Shown: positions 23,040 through 33,299 of the stretch, piece by piece | Layout of the letters: the number at the start of each line of letters is the position of its first letter | Position numbering within the stretch: position 1 is the first letter of the stretch | Assembly (NCBI RefSeq): GCF_949987535.1 | Contig: NC_080071.1 | Coordinates: 29,782,236-29,846,235, forward strand | Reading direction: 5' to 3' | DNA: 64,000 nt | Source: Balaenoptera acutorostrata | Taxonomy: Eukaryota; Chordata; Mammalia; Artiodactyla; Balaenopteridae | The notes under the pieces: generated by a model | The model's database searches: none | The model's input: only the letters and a program-made list of their open reading frames with translations | What the model was told of the DNA's origin: nothing | Translations under genes and position numbers: made by a program

Positions 23040-23605
23040 TATTTTTTTTTCATTTTAATTTTAAAATTGTAGCTAGTATATAGAAATACTTGATTTTTAT
23101 ATATTGACCTTTGCCCTACAACAATGCTAAATTCATTTATTAGCTCTAGTAGTCTATCGGCAGAGTATTTAGGATTTTCTGTATACATTATCATGTTGTC
23201 TGTGGTAAAGACAGTCTTATATCTTCCTTTTAACCCGTATGTCCTGTATGTTTTTCTTGTCTCCCATACAATGCTGAATATAAATGGTGAGAACAGATAT
23301 CTTTGCCTTGTCTTTGACCCTAGGGGGAAAGTATTTTGTATTTCACCATTAAATATGATGTTAACTGTAGAGTGTTCATAGATACCTTTCATCAGATTGA
23401 GGTAGTTTCCTTTTATTCTGGTCTGCCAAGAGTTTGAGGGTTTTGTTGCTGTTTGATCATGTTTTGTTTTATCATAAATGGGTGCTGAATTTTATCAAGT
23501 AGTTTTCCTGTGTATGTTGATATAAACATGTTTTTTCTCCTTTATTCTGTTAATATGGTGACCTATACTGATTGACTTTTTTAAGACCTCTAAATAGTGA
23601 AATAT
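23040..23605 (-). mobile_element. Old L1 reverse-transcriptase fragment (antisense)
   Basis: Minus-strand frame 23027-23392 reads GIYEHSTVNIIFNGEIQNTFPL, SKTRQRYLFSPFIFSIV and [24 protein letters not shown], the L1 reverse transcriptase around the YxDD site, here TDNM, so the catalytic motif is lost. Surrounding text (ggtagtttccttttattctgg) also follows L1M antisense. Confidence 0.85.
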
Positions 23606-24585
23606 GTATTTCCTTAAAATAAGAACATTCTCTTATATAACTATAGTACAGTTACCAAAATTAGGAAATTAATATTGATACAATGATATCTAATTTACAG
23701 ACCTTATTACAATTCTCCATTGTTCCACTAATGTCCTTTTGGGGGTCCAGGATTCAAGGTATGATCACATTTTGTGTGAACTGTCATATTTCTTCTGTCT
23801 CCTTTAGCTTCTAACAGTTCTGTAGTCTTTCTTTTTCTTTGTCTTTGACACTTTTGAAGAATATTGGTAAGTTATTTTTTAAATTGTTCCTCAGTTTGGG
23901 TTTGCCTGATGTTTTCTCATGATTTGATCAGGTTATGCATTTTGGACAGGACACTAAAGAATGGATATCATGCCATCCCAGTGAGCACATCAGGAGGAAC
24001 ATGATGATAATTTGTCCTATTACTGTTGATGTTAACTAATGACTGCCATGTTCCTCCACGGTAAAGTGGCTACCTTTTCCTTTATCATTAATTTGTATCT
24101 TGTAGAGGAGACTTTGTGAATAAACTGTTTCTCACTGTACTTTTGGCCACTAATTTTATCATCCATTGGTGATTCTTGCCTGAAACAAATACTACTGTGA
24201 TGGTTGACAAATAGTAATTTTCTAACATTTATTACAGGGTCTGGGATCCACCATAAAAAAGAGCTTTCTTTTGTTCTCCATTTATTTATTCATTCATTTA
24301 TTAATATATATGTATATATCCATATACAGCAATATATATATATATAAATGTATATAATATATTTCAGTATATATGTATCAGTAGGTACAATATATCAGTA
24401 CCAATTCATATGTTCTTATTTTATTTTATTTTATGGATTTTAGCCCATTACTATTATTATTTATCTATTTTGCTCAAATTGATCAAGATGAAAGGAGAAG
24501 AAGCCTTTTCAAGATGGCAGTTCTATCCATCTGACATCATTTTTTCAGAACTTCCTTACTTTTTGGCACAAGATATTTAGATCAG
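23606..24585 (-). mobile_element. L1ME-type 3' region (antisense), left part
   Basis: Plus-strand text follows the antisense end of an old L1ME/L1MC element: gaccttattacaattctcc, tgacacttttgaagaatattgg, tttgggtttgcctgatgttt, tcaggttatgcattttggaca, atgatgataatttgtcctatt, ttccttactttttggcacaag. It resumes at 26788 (ttccaggctcccttgtgctc), so an LTR has split it. A (ta)n-rich tract lies at 24300-24370. Confidence 0.75.
24300..24372. repeat. (TA)n-rich simple repeat
   Basis: Runs of atatat interspersed with gtatat and catat, inside the antisense L1ME. Confidence 0.9.
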
Positions 24586-24746
24586 GCAGAATTCTAAGAT
24601 GGTCCCTGAGATTTCTGCCCACTGCTCTACAAACTTGGTATAATCCTCTCCCCTTGGAAGGGGGCAGGATAGTGATTCCCATGATTGTGTTACATTATAT
24701 AAAACTCTGTTACATTATAAAAACATTATATAAAACTCTCTGTAGG

Positions 24747-26401
24747 AGTAACACTTCTGGTTAGAAAACCTAAAGAAATATCTGTGGATATAATCCTGGC
24801 TTCGGAATATAAAAGCAGCTGGCCTACTAGCACCCAGGGAGGCCTGCCCATCAGTAACTGGCTTGGAGCAAAAGTTAAGAACAGTTTAAGACGACAGCAA
24901 TTTTACCTCGTACCCAAGCATGCAAAGGAAGGAAGTGGTTTCCAAGAAGAAACATGGCGTCTGTCCTTCTCTCACATTGAAAAGGACATTTTGAAAAATC
25001 ACGGACAATCTAAAACATGCTGTGAAATTGATGGAGTGAAATGTTGCAGGAAAGAGCGTTTAAAACTAATGAAATATCTTTTAGAACAACTGAAAGAAAA
25101 GTTTGGAAACCGAAAGGAATTGGATAAGTTGTGTTCTTATCATGTGAAAACTGCCTTCTTTCACGTCTGTACCCAGGACCCAGATGACAGTCAGTGGCAC
25201 TCCAAGGATTTGGAGCTCTGCTTTGATAACTGTGTGACATACTTTCTTCAGTGCCTCAAGACAGAACAACTTGAGCATTATTTCATTCCTGAAGTCGATC
25301 TCTTATCTCGAGACCATATTGACAAGCTAAGTAAAGAATTTCTGTCAAAGCAAATTGAATATGAAAGAAACAATGGATTTCCAGTTTTTGGTGAATTTTG
25401 AAATTATATTTTTAAAAAGAATCAAGAATTAGAGTGACTTTATAATCATTGAAATGCGTCACAGCAATGATTGACTAAAATGAATGTAAATGATTATTCA
25501 GCTCTCCGTTTCTCTTCATAAACTCTAATCAATATAGAAGGATGGATTATCCTAGGAAACAGATTATTCAAGGAATAAGAAGCAAAGGAGTATTTAAAAT
25601 ATAAAAGCTTTACCAGAGTGGCATGAAAAGAAGGACAAAACACATATCACCTCAATTAAATTCATCAAGCACTGACTGAACACCACTTCTCACATAGCAC
25701 AGATGTGTGAAAGGAGGCAAGGTCCTTGCCTCCATGAACTGGTAGGTTTTGTTTAACATATGAATATGTTTGGAAGCCATGTCCTGTCCTATGTGTTAGG
25801 ATAGGTAAGAAGGAAATGAAAAAATAGGTTCTGTGACTCCTGGGAAATTCTTAATTTTTCATAGGAAAATATAGTATACTTTTCTACACATGGCTAAATA
25901 TAAAACATAACTTACTTTCTTTTATTTTAAGTAATACTTTTATATGTATTTCTGAAAAGGCAATATGCACATGGTACAAAACTCAAAGAAAAGGGTATGG
26001 AATAAAATGCCATCCTCTCTCCTCTGCACTTAGGCAGCATTCAACTTGAGGCAGTTGCTGTCTGTTAACTTTTTCCTATTCATATACTTTGCATATTTTC
26101 TTATCGGCTTTTTTATTGTTTTCTCATTGTCATTTTATTTTGTTGTCATTCTCATATCACGAATAACTTCTGTGTAGACTGTCTATACCAATTTTTGTGT
26201 CTTCTAGTGAGAAAGGTTTTAAAATTTAAATTTTGAATGTATCAGTCTTCTCCTTTATGCTTGTGCATTTTATGTATCTTTAACAACCTAATGTGTTTGA
26301 ACGTACTAAAAGTTGGACATTTGGAGGAGAGTTTTGGGGACAGTGTGTGATAAATAAATAGAAATTTAGACAAACAAACAAACAACAACAACAAAAAAAA
26401 C
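24747..26401 (+). pseudogene. CGAS: Processed retrocopy of cGAS (5'-truncated, frame intact)
   Basis: cGAS is the cytosolic DNA sensor that makes 2'3'-cGAMP and activates STING. The frame 24748-25401 (217 codons plus stop) starts [18 protein letters not shown] and ends [14 protein letters not shown]. It covers the C-terminal part of the Mab-21 nucleotidyltransferase domain. Asp in SVDI (24787-24789) corresponds to the third catalytic Asp (human D319). The zinc-thumb ligands H-x5-CC-x6-C are present (His 25000-25002, Cys 25018-25023 and 25042-25044). The first two catalytic acids and the N-terminal DNA-binding tail are missing through 5' truncation. Retrocopy evidence: no introns, a 3' UTR with AATAAA at about 26353, a degenerate A-rich tail (26371-26400), and 13-bp duplications aactctctgtagg / aactctctgcagg (24734-24746, 26402-26414). 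The first in-frame ATG is at 25069. There is no disabling mutation in the frame, so insertion is relatively recent or the frame is constrained. Confidence 0.93.
25925..26230 (-). mobile_element. L1M 3'-UTR-like segment within the cGAS retrocopy 3' UTR
   Basis: ggcaatatgcacatggtaca, aaaactcaaagaaaagggta and ttttcctattcatatacttt resemble the antisense L1M 3' UTR. Either the parental cGAS mRNA already carried it or it inserted later. The absence of an obvious duplication favours the former. Confidence 0.5.
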
Positions 26402-26787
26402 AACTCTCTGCAGGGATTGTCCCGCTGGCTCTGAAGAAGAATGCTACCATGAAGTAAGAGGGTCATAAAGGGTCTTTGGGTGGCTTTTGGGATCTGAGAG
26501 AAATCACCACTGACAGCCAGAAAGAAAATGGGGGTTTCAGTCTTCAATCACAAGGAACTGAATCTTGCCAACAACCTGCATGAGCTTGGAAGAGGACTCT
26601 GAACCCTAGATGAGAAAGTAGCCTGGTTGGCCCCTTGATTTCAGCCTAGTGAGATGCTAAGTAGAGATCCATTTGAGCTATACCTGGACTTCTGACCTAC
26701 AGAAATGGTGAGATAATAAATGGGTGTTATTTTTAACTGCTACATTTGTGGTGATTTGTATGAAGCAATAGCAAACTAATACAGTGT

Positions 26788-27012
26788 TCCAGGCTCCCTT
26801 GTGCTCTCCCTGCCCAAGCCCTGGAATCAGTCATTTTTTCAGAGAGTCTTCCAACAATGAGAAAGCTGGCTATAATTTCATATAAATAATAAGCCTGGCT
26901 ATAATTATATATATTTATATTCACACACACACATACAGACACACACACACTCTCTATGTATTAGAACAAAAATAAAAACCCAGCTATCTCTCTCTCTATC
27001 TGTATATGCCTC
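26788..27012 (-). mobile_element. L1ME-type 3' region (antisense), right part
   Basis: Continues the element at 23606-24585: ttccaggctcccttgtgctc, ctgcccaagccctggaatcag, then TA/CA-rich simple sequence (26900-26960). Confidence 0.65.
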
Positions 27013-27153
27013 TAATCCTCTTTTTCTCTTGTTTAATATTTTATTCTTTTGTTTGTCAGTTTTTAATGGTATAATTTAATTCATATCTATTGTTTATACA
27101 ATGATTAATAAATGTATTCAACTTTCCTCTTTCCCTTTTCAAAAACCATCTTT

Positions 27154-27281
27154 TTTTTATTTATTTATTTTTTGGCTGCACCATGTGGCATGCAGGATCT
27201 TAGTTCCCTGACCAGGTAAAGAACCCTTGTCCCCTGCAGTGGAAAGCAGATTCTTAACCACTGGACCACCAGGGAAGTCCC
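27154..27281 (-). mobile_element. Short tRNA-derived SINE (antisense)
   Basis: ttggctgcaccatgtggcatg, aggatcttagttccctgacc, ccttgtcccctgcagtgg, accaccagggaagtccc. The shorter CHR/Bov-tA-like form lacks the middle region of the other copies. Near-identical flanks aaccatctt / aaccacctt. Confidence 0.88.
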
Positions 27282-27289
27282 AACCACCT

Positions 27290-27735
27290 TTTAATTTTAT
27301 TGATTTTCTCTATTGTTTGCCCTGTTTCTATTTCACAGATTTCCTCTTTTTTATTAATTTCCTCTATTTTTTTGGCTTAATTTACTCTTATTTAATATCT
27401 TCTTGAGGTAGAAACTTGGATTTGAAAGAAATTTTTTTCTATATCAGCACTTAAAGCTATAACTTTCTGTCTGGTTATTGCTAATCCCACAAATGTGGAT
27501 ATGTTGTGTTTTCATTATAATTTGGTTCAAATATTTTCTAATTTCCTTTATGACTTTTTTGACTGATGATTATTCAGAATATTTTTTAATTTCCAACTAT
27601 TTGGGAAAGTTTTGATATTTTAATTAGTAATTAATTTCTAATTCCATTGTAACTGAAAAACATTCCATGTGACTTTGATTATTATAAATTTATTGAAATT
27701 TTTCATCCTGTATTTCAGCATATGACTTACCTTGA
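27290..27735 (-). mobile_element. Old L1 ORF2 fragment (antisense)
   Basis: ttttattgattttctctattgt, tttaatatcttcttgaggtag, agcacttaaagctataactttc, caaatgtggatatgttgtgtt, tttttaatttccaactatttgg match the antisense L1 region between the endonuclease and reverse transcriptase. Its order relative to the next L1 block shows a separate fragment. Confidence 0.7.
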
Positions 27736-27787
27736 TAAAAGCCAGTACCTTACTGCCTTGATTATTGCTGCTTTGTCATAAGTTTTT

Positions 27788-28099
27788 TTTTTGTTTGTTT
27801 TTTATAAATTTATTTATTTATTTATTTATTTATTTTTGGTGTGTTGGGTCTTCGTTTCTGTGCGAGGGCTTTCTCTAGTTGTGGCAAGTGGGGGCCACTC
27901 TTCATCGCGGTGCGCGGGCCTCTCACTGTCGCAGCCTCTCCCGTTGCGGAACACAGGCTCCAGACGCGCAGGCTCAGTAGTTGTGGCTCACGGGCTTAGT
28001 TGCTCCGCGGCATGTGGGATCTTCCCAGACCAGGGCTCGAACCCGTGTTCCCTGCATTGGCAGGCGGATTCTTAACCACTGCGCCACCAGAGAAGCCCC
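27788..28099 (-). mobile_element. CHR-type SINE (antisense)
   Basis: Tail of tttatttatttatttatt, tgttgggtcttcgtttctgtg, cgaacccgtgttccctgcattg and the head ccaccagagaagcccc. Duplication gtcataagttttt on both sides (27775-27787, 28100-28112). It is a low-divergence copy with many CpG sites retained. Confidence 0.95.
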
Positions 28100-28486
28100 G
28101 TCATAAGTTTTTAAATCAGGGAATGTGAGTCCTCCAGCCTTGTTCTTTTTAAAGATGGTTTTGTCTAATCTGAATTCCTCCATTTCCATATGAATTTCAG
28201 GATGTTTGTCAATTTCTGCAAAAGAAGACAACTGGGATTTTGATAGGGATTGCGCTAAATCTGTAGGAAAAGTTGGGAAGTATTGTAATCTTAACAATAT
28301 TAAGTCTTCTGATCTACGAACATGAGCTATCTTTTCATTTATTTAGGTCTTCTTTAATTACTTTTAACTACATTTTGCAGTTTTAACAAACTACAAAAAT
28401 CTTACACTTCCTTTGTTAAAATATTCCTAAGTATTCTTATTATTTTTGATGCTATTACAAATAGAATTGCTTTCTTAGTATGATTT

Positions 28487-28814
28487 TTATTTTATTAAAA
28501 AAATTTTTTTTATTATTTTATTTTTTTGGCTGCATTGGGTCCTTGTTGCTGCATGTGAGCTTTCTCTAGTTGCGGTGAGCAGGGGCTGCTCTTCGTCGTG
28601 GTGCGTGGGCTTCTCATTGCGGTGGCTTCTCTTGTTGTGGAGCATGGGCTTTAGGCGTGCGGGCTTCAGTAATTGCAGCACATGGGCTCAGTAGTTGTGG
28701 CACACAGGGTTAGTTGCTCCACGGCATGTGGGATCTTCCCGGACCAGGGCTCGAACCTGTGTCCCCTGCATTGGCAGGCAGATTCTTATCCACTGTGCCA
28801 CCAGGGAAGTCCCG
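28487..28814 (-). mobile_element. CHR-type SINE (antisense)
   Basis: ttttggctgcattgggtcct, gctcgaacctgtgtcccctg, caccagggaagtcccg. Duplication ttagtatgattt at 28475-28486 and 28815-28826. Confidence 0.95.
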
Positions 28815-29903
28815 TTAGTATGATTTATAGATTGTTCAATGCTACTGTATAGAAGTAAACAATAGAAATACATTCTGTGTATTGATCTTGTATCCTTCAG
28901 CCTTTCTAAGCTTATTAGTTCTAATTGTGTTTTCATGAATTTCTTAGGTTTTCTATATACAAGATCATGTCTTCTGTGAATAAAGTTTTAAATACTTCTT
29001 CATTTTTAATTTGGATGTTATTTATTTATTTATTTATTTATCTTATCTAACTGTCCAGGCTAGAATCTCCAGAACAATGTTGGATAGTATCTTTTTTTTT
29101 TTTTTTTTTTTACTTATAACCTATCTCTGTTAAAGTGTATTTTGTTTAAATAGCATCATAGTGAGTATTATGTTATATTGATATGCCATTCTCTGCCCTT
29201 TAATTAGAGAGTTTATTCATTTTATATTTCATGTAATTTTTATATGGTTTAGGTCTGTGGTATGATGGTAAATAGGCTTTCCAAAATAAAAAGTCCTTAC
29301 TTTTAACATCTACTGATTTCCACTGTGTAAATATTCCCACCAATGCTGGTTTCAAACTACCAACATGTTTTCATTAGATGGAGAGTTGGGAAAGGTGTAC
29401 TTTCAGTTTCATGAGGTGGCATCAATCAGCTCCAGCACACATTAAAGATGTTTTACTACTACCATCTTTCTACATGTTTTCTCTTTCTAATTTTTTTGGC
29501 TTCCTTTTCCCCTTTATTCTATGCCTTTTTATAGGTTGAATTGTCTTAGAATTTTATTTAGCTTTCTCTATTGAAGTATTATCTATACCTCCACATTCTT
29601 TTTTTTTCCTCCAGTGACTGCTCTAAGGTTTACAGTATACATATTTAACTAATCACAGCCTATCTTCACATAATGTTATATCATTTCATACATAAGAACC
29701 CAAATTACAACAGTATATTTCCTATTTCCCCTCCTCATGCTTTTTCTTATTAATTGATTTCTTGTTAATTTTATTTTTAAAAATGTGATTAATCTCACAA
29801 AATTGTCATTTTTTTGGTACAGAAAATCAACAATCTTTTGCATAATTTAAAAATGCTAAAATGTATTTTATATTGTACTACATATTAACCATTTATGGCA
29901 TTT

Positions 29904-30257
29904 AAAAAAATTTATTTATTTTATTTATTTATTTTTGGCTGCATTGGGTCTTCGTTGCTGTGTGCAGGCGTTCTCTAGTTTTGGTGAGTGGGGGCTGCTC
30001 TTTGTTGCGATGCATGGGCTTCTCATCTCGGTGGCTTCTCTTGTTGCAGCGCACAGGCTCTAGGCACGTGGACTTCAGTAGTTGTAGCTCGTGGGCTCAA
30101 TAGTTGTGGCTTGCGGGCTCTAGAGTATAGGCTCGGTAGTTGTGGCGCACAGGCTTAGTTTCTCCGTGGCATGTGGGATCTTCCCAGACCAGGGCTCGAA
30201 CCTGTGTCCCCTGCACTGGCGGGAGGATTGCCAACCACTGCGCCACCAGGGAAGCCC
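29904..30257 (-). mobile_element. CHR-type SINE (antisense), long form
   Basis: atttatttttggctgcattgg, tandem-like ctcagtagttgtggc modules in the middle, gctcgaacctgtgtcccctg and the head accagggaagcccc. Duplication tggcatt at 29896-29902 and 30259-30265. Confidence 0.93.
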
Positions 30258-30504
30258 CTGGCATTCTTTATTATTTTGTGTATATTTGAATTTTTATTTA
30301 GTATTATTTTCTTTTAGCCTGAAGAACTTCTTTTAACATTTTTTGTGGTACAAGTTTTGTGGACAAGAAATTCTTCCAGGTTTGTTTGTCTGAGGATATC
30401 TTTTACTTTCATTTTGAATGATATTTTTTACTGAATATAGATTTCTAGTTTGACAGACTTACCTTTCTTTTGGCATTTTGTAAATGGCTTTCCATTGTCT
30501 TCCG

Positions 30505-30683
30505 GCTTGCAGCACATGGGCTCAGTAGTTGTGGCTCACGAGCTCTAGAGCATAGTCTCTGTAGTTGTGGCACACGGGCTTAGTTGCTCCATGGCATGTG
30601 GGATCTTCCCGGACCAGGGCTTGAACCTGTGTCCTCTGCATTGGCAGGCGGATTCTTAACCACTGCACCACCAGGGAAGTCCC
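30505..30683 (-). mobile_element. Truncated CHR-type SINE (antisense)
   Basis: Starts abruptly within the middle region (gcttgcagcacatgggctca) with no T-rich tail and runs to the head accaccagggaagtcccc. The tail half is missing, so this is a partial copy or was joined by recombination. Confidence 0.88.
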
Positions 30684-31129
30684 CAGACCCCTGTAGTCTT
30701 TTTTTGTCTAGCTAATTAAAAATTTTTTCTTTATAATAATTGTGGTTTTTGTAACAATTTGATTATAATGTGCCTTTGCCTTGGTTTTCTTTTTTGAAGT
30801 ATGTTAAGCTATTTAGATCACTGGATTAATATTTTTAGTTAAATCTAGAAAATTTCAGCCATTAAAATTTTTTTCTCTTGGAAGTGATGGATATGTTTAT
30901 GGCATTGATTATGGTGATGGTTTCATGGATGTAAATTATCTCCAAACTCAAGGAGAGTTTGGAGATACATCAAAAATACATCAAACATGCTTTTTTGTTT
31001 TTGGTAAGTCAATTATACCTCAATAACTTGTTTAAAATTATTTTTCTGACTTCTCCCTTTTCTGAGATTCAAATCACGTATATGTTGGACCACTTGACAT
31101 TGTTCCTTAAGCAATGTATGCTTTGCTGT

Positions 31130-31450
31130 TGATTTTTAAAAATACCTTGAGTTATGATTTACATACCATAAAATTCACTCATTTTAAGTGTATAATTTAA
31201 CCACGCAATTTTTCAGTTTTGCAGACATGCGCACCATTGCCACAATTTTAGAACATTTCCAACATTCCCAAAAGGAATCTTGCACCTTTTTATAGTCACC
31301 TCCCATTTTTACCCCTAGCCCAAAGCAATCACTAGTCTATTTTCTACCTCTATGATTTGCCTTGTCTTGACTTTTCATATAAATGGGATCACACAACATT
31401 TTTTGTTTTGTGTCTGGCTTCTTGCACTGAGAAAATACATTAGTATTTGA
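31130..31450 (-). mobile_element. L1M 3' end (antisense) inserted in an older L1
   Basis: accataaaattcactcatttt, gacatgcgcaccattgccaca, ctagcccaaagcaatcactag, gatttgccttgtcttgac, tataaatgggatcacacaaca, gtgtctggcttcttgcactg is the antisense 3' end of an L1M family. It separates ORF1 text from 5' UTR text of the surrounding element. Confidence 0.72.
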
Positions 31451-32600
31451 GGTTTGTCTTTTTTTAAATCTCTTTTTCTATTTCTACTTCAGTTTTGATA
31501 GTTTCCATTGCACTGTCTTCAAGTTCACTTATTCCTTTTTCTGCAGTGTCTAGTATATTAAGTTCAGTGAATTTTTAATTTCAGATATTTTAATTTTCAG
31601 CTCTAGAAGTTTGACTTGGCTTTTTTTTAATAATGTCCATTTCTCTCTTCATTGTATATGTTTTCCTTAAATCTTTAATTATATTCATTAAAGGTGATTT
31701 ATAGTCCTTATCTGTTAATTTTATTGTTTCTGTCAATTCTGGGTCTGCTTCCATTAACTGATTTTCTCCTGGTTATGGGTCACATTTTCCTGATCCTTGC
31801 ACTTCCAGTAAATTTTTATTATATGCCTTCTATTGTGAATCTCATCTTATTAAGTGTATGAATTTTGTTATCTTTCTTTGAAGAAGGTTGGGTTTTATTC
31901 CTGTGAGCAGTTAATCTATTGCAGCTTCCCTTAATCTTTTTGAGGCTTGTCTTAAAGCTTTGGTAGGGCATGTGTAGCGTAACCTATATTGTAGTGGTAA
32001 TTCAGCTCTAGTCTTGGCAGAGCCTTTCTGGAGCCTCTACTGAATGTCCAATTGTTCAAGGATGTTTCTCCACTCTGGCTCAAGTACAGAAGTTGAATGT
32101 CTTCTAATTCTACGGATACTCTAGTGGTTTTTCAGTTTATAGTTCCCTGGTAGTTATCTTTGCCTGGTCTCATTGAGTGTGACCCTATGCAGATACAGAT
32201 AAGTATTTAGCTAAAGACTTAAAGGGATCCTTATGAAGATTTCTGGAGCCCTTATTCTGTGCACCTCCCATTCCCTTGTTTTCTGTGCCACAGATTCTAG
32301 CTGTCTCAATCCCCTTTGCCTCTGATCTCTGTCTTTTTGCTCAGTGAGACTACTGTGCTTTGCTTGGGTTCTTCCTTCCATCCCATGGCCTGGAAGGTGC
32401 TTCCATGCAGTCAGTCTGGGTAATTGTAGGTTTACGGTTTACTTTGCTTGTTTTCCTTCCCTCAAGGATAATAGTCCTGTACTGCCTGTAGTCCAATATC
32501 TGAACATAGTTGTTTCAAATATTTTACCTAGTTTTCTAGTATTTTACCATAGCAGAATTGGTCCAGTATCAGCACACAATCATGGCAAAAACCTTAAGTT

Positions 32601-33088
32601 CCAAGACTGTTCATTTTTAAACCAGAAATATTTTTTTCCAAGAGGTATTTTATCAGTTTAAAAAGTATTTTTTAACGATTTTTAAATTGCCAAAGTGATA
32701 TTAAAGTAAATTGAAAAATAAATGTTAGAAATCACCAAGGTATTTAACTGTGGTTACCTTTATGCAGGTTAATGAAAAACAAAACTTTACAACCCAAGTA
32801 GTAATTAGGAGCTTATGTCAAGATTTTTCAGTGAATGTCCCTCCCATTTTTATCTCTTCCTTCATCTTCCAAAGATAAGCCATTCATCTGCAAAATATTT
32901 TTCTTCTAAAAAGAAACTGTTTCCAGCGGGGTTTGTATTTGATTTAAGATAGTTATTTGGGGAATATTTAAGTACAAAAAAAATACATCTTAAAATACTC
33001 TCTAAGTGGAAATTGTATCAGCTAGATAATTGCATGGGTCCAGAATAAATGTAAAATGTTTCCAGCTTCCCTCTAACAATCTAATAAA
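32601..33088. other. Unassigned stretch
   Basis: No gene or clear repeat seen. The frame 32344-32661 on the plus strand partly overlaps it and has no recognisable motif. Confidence 0.4.
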
Positions 33089-33089
33089 A

Positions 33090-33290
33090 ATAGTAATAAT
33101 AATAATAGCAAATACCTATATAGATTTTATTATGTGCCAAGTAATCCAAGTGCTTTATATATGTTAACTTGCTTAATAAGCCTGTGAGGTAAATGTTATA
33201 ATTTACGTCACTCTACAGATGAAGAAACAGAGCTACAGAGAGATTAAATAATTTTTCCAAGGTCACACAGCTAGAATGATTCAAATGTAT
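33090..33290 (-). mobile_element. MIR SINE (antisense)
   Basis: attatgtgccaagtaatcca, aatccaagtgctttatatatg, gatgaagaaacagagctacagag, ccaaggtcacacagctaga is the antisense core and flank of the mammalian-wide MIR family. Very old and partial. Confidence 0.82.
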
Positions 33291-33299
33291 TCTGAATAC

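Larger units (their letters stand above)
24586..26787 (+). mobile_element. MLT1-like LTR repeat, split by the cGAS retrocopy
   Basis: 5' part 24586-24746 (ggcagaattctaagatggtcc, tataatcctctccccttgg, gattcccatgattgtgttac) and 3' part 26402-26787 (ggattgtcccgctggctctg, aaggaactgaatcttgccaac, gtgagataataaatgggtg, gcaatagcaaactaatacag) together follow one repeat of the MaLR-like type. The retrocopy sits exactly between them, bounded by a 13-bp duplication. Its 5' part has a local duplication of gttacattata words at 24690-24735. Confidence 0.75.
27736..32600 (-). mobile_element. Old L1M element (antisense), multiply interrupted
   Basis: Antisense L1 order across the block: reverse transcriptase C-terminal part (28110-28480, 28827-29090; gtgagtcctccagccttgttc, tacaagatcatgtcttctgtg), inter-ORF region (29600-29750; ggtttacagtatacatattt), ORF1 (30300-31110; gcctgaagaacttcttttaac, caatttgattataatgtgcc), 5' UTR-like (31450-32600; tgcactgtcttcaagttcac, tgcttccattaactgattttc). 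It is interrupted by SINEs at 27788, 28487, 29904 and 30505 and by an L1 3' end at 31130. The T run at 29091-29111 may mark another boundary, and 29115-29480 is not assigned. No frame survives. Confidence 0.65.

Noticed and set aside
24300..24372. Possible origin or array-like regulatory repeat
   Set aside because: It is a simple (TA)-rich microsatellite with no regular spacing; no CRISPR-type array or origin motif exists in this eukaryotic window.
29091..29111. T21 run as a SINE or retrocopy tail
   Set aside because: No SINE head, polyadenylation signal or flanking duplication could be found on either side, so it is left as an unexplained boundary.
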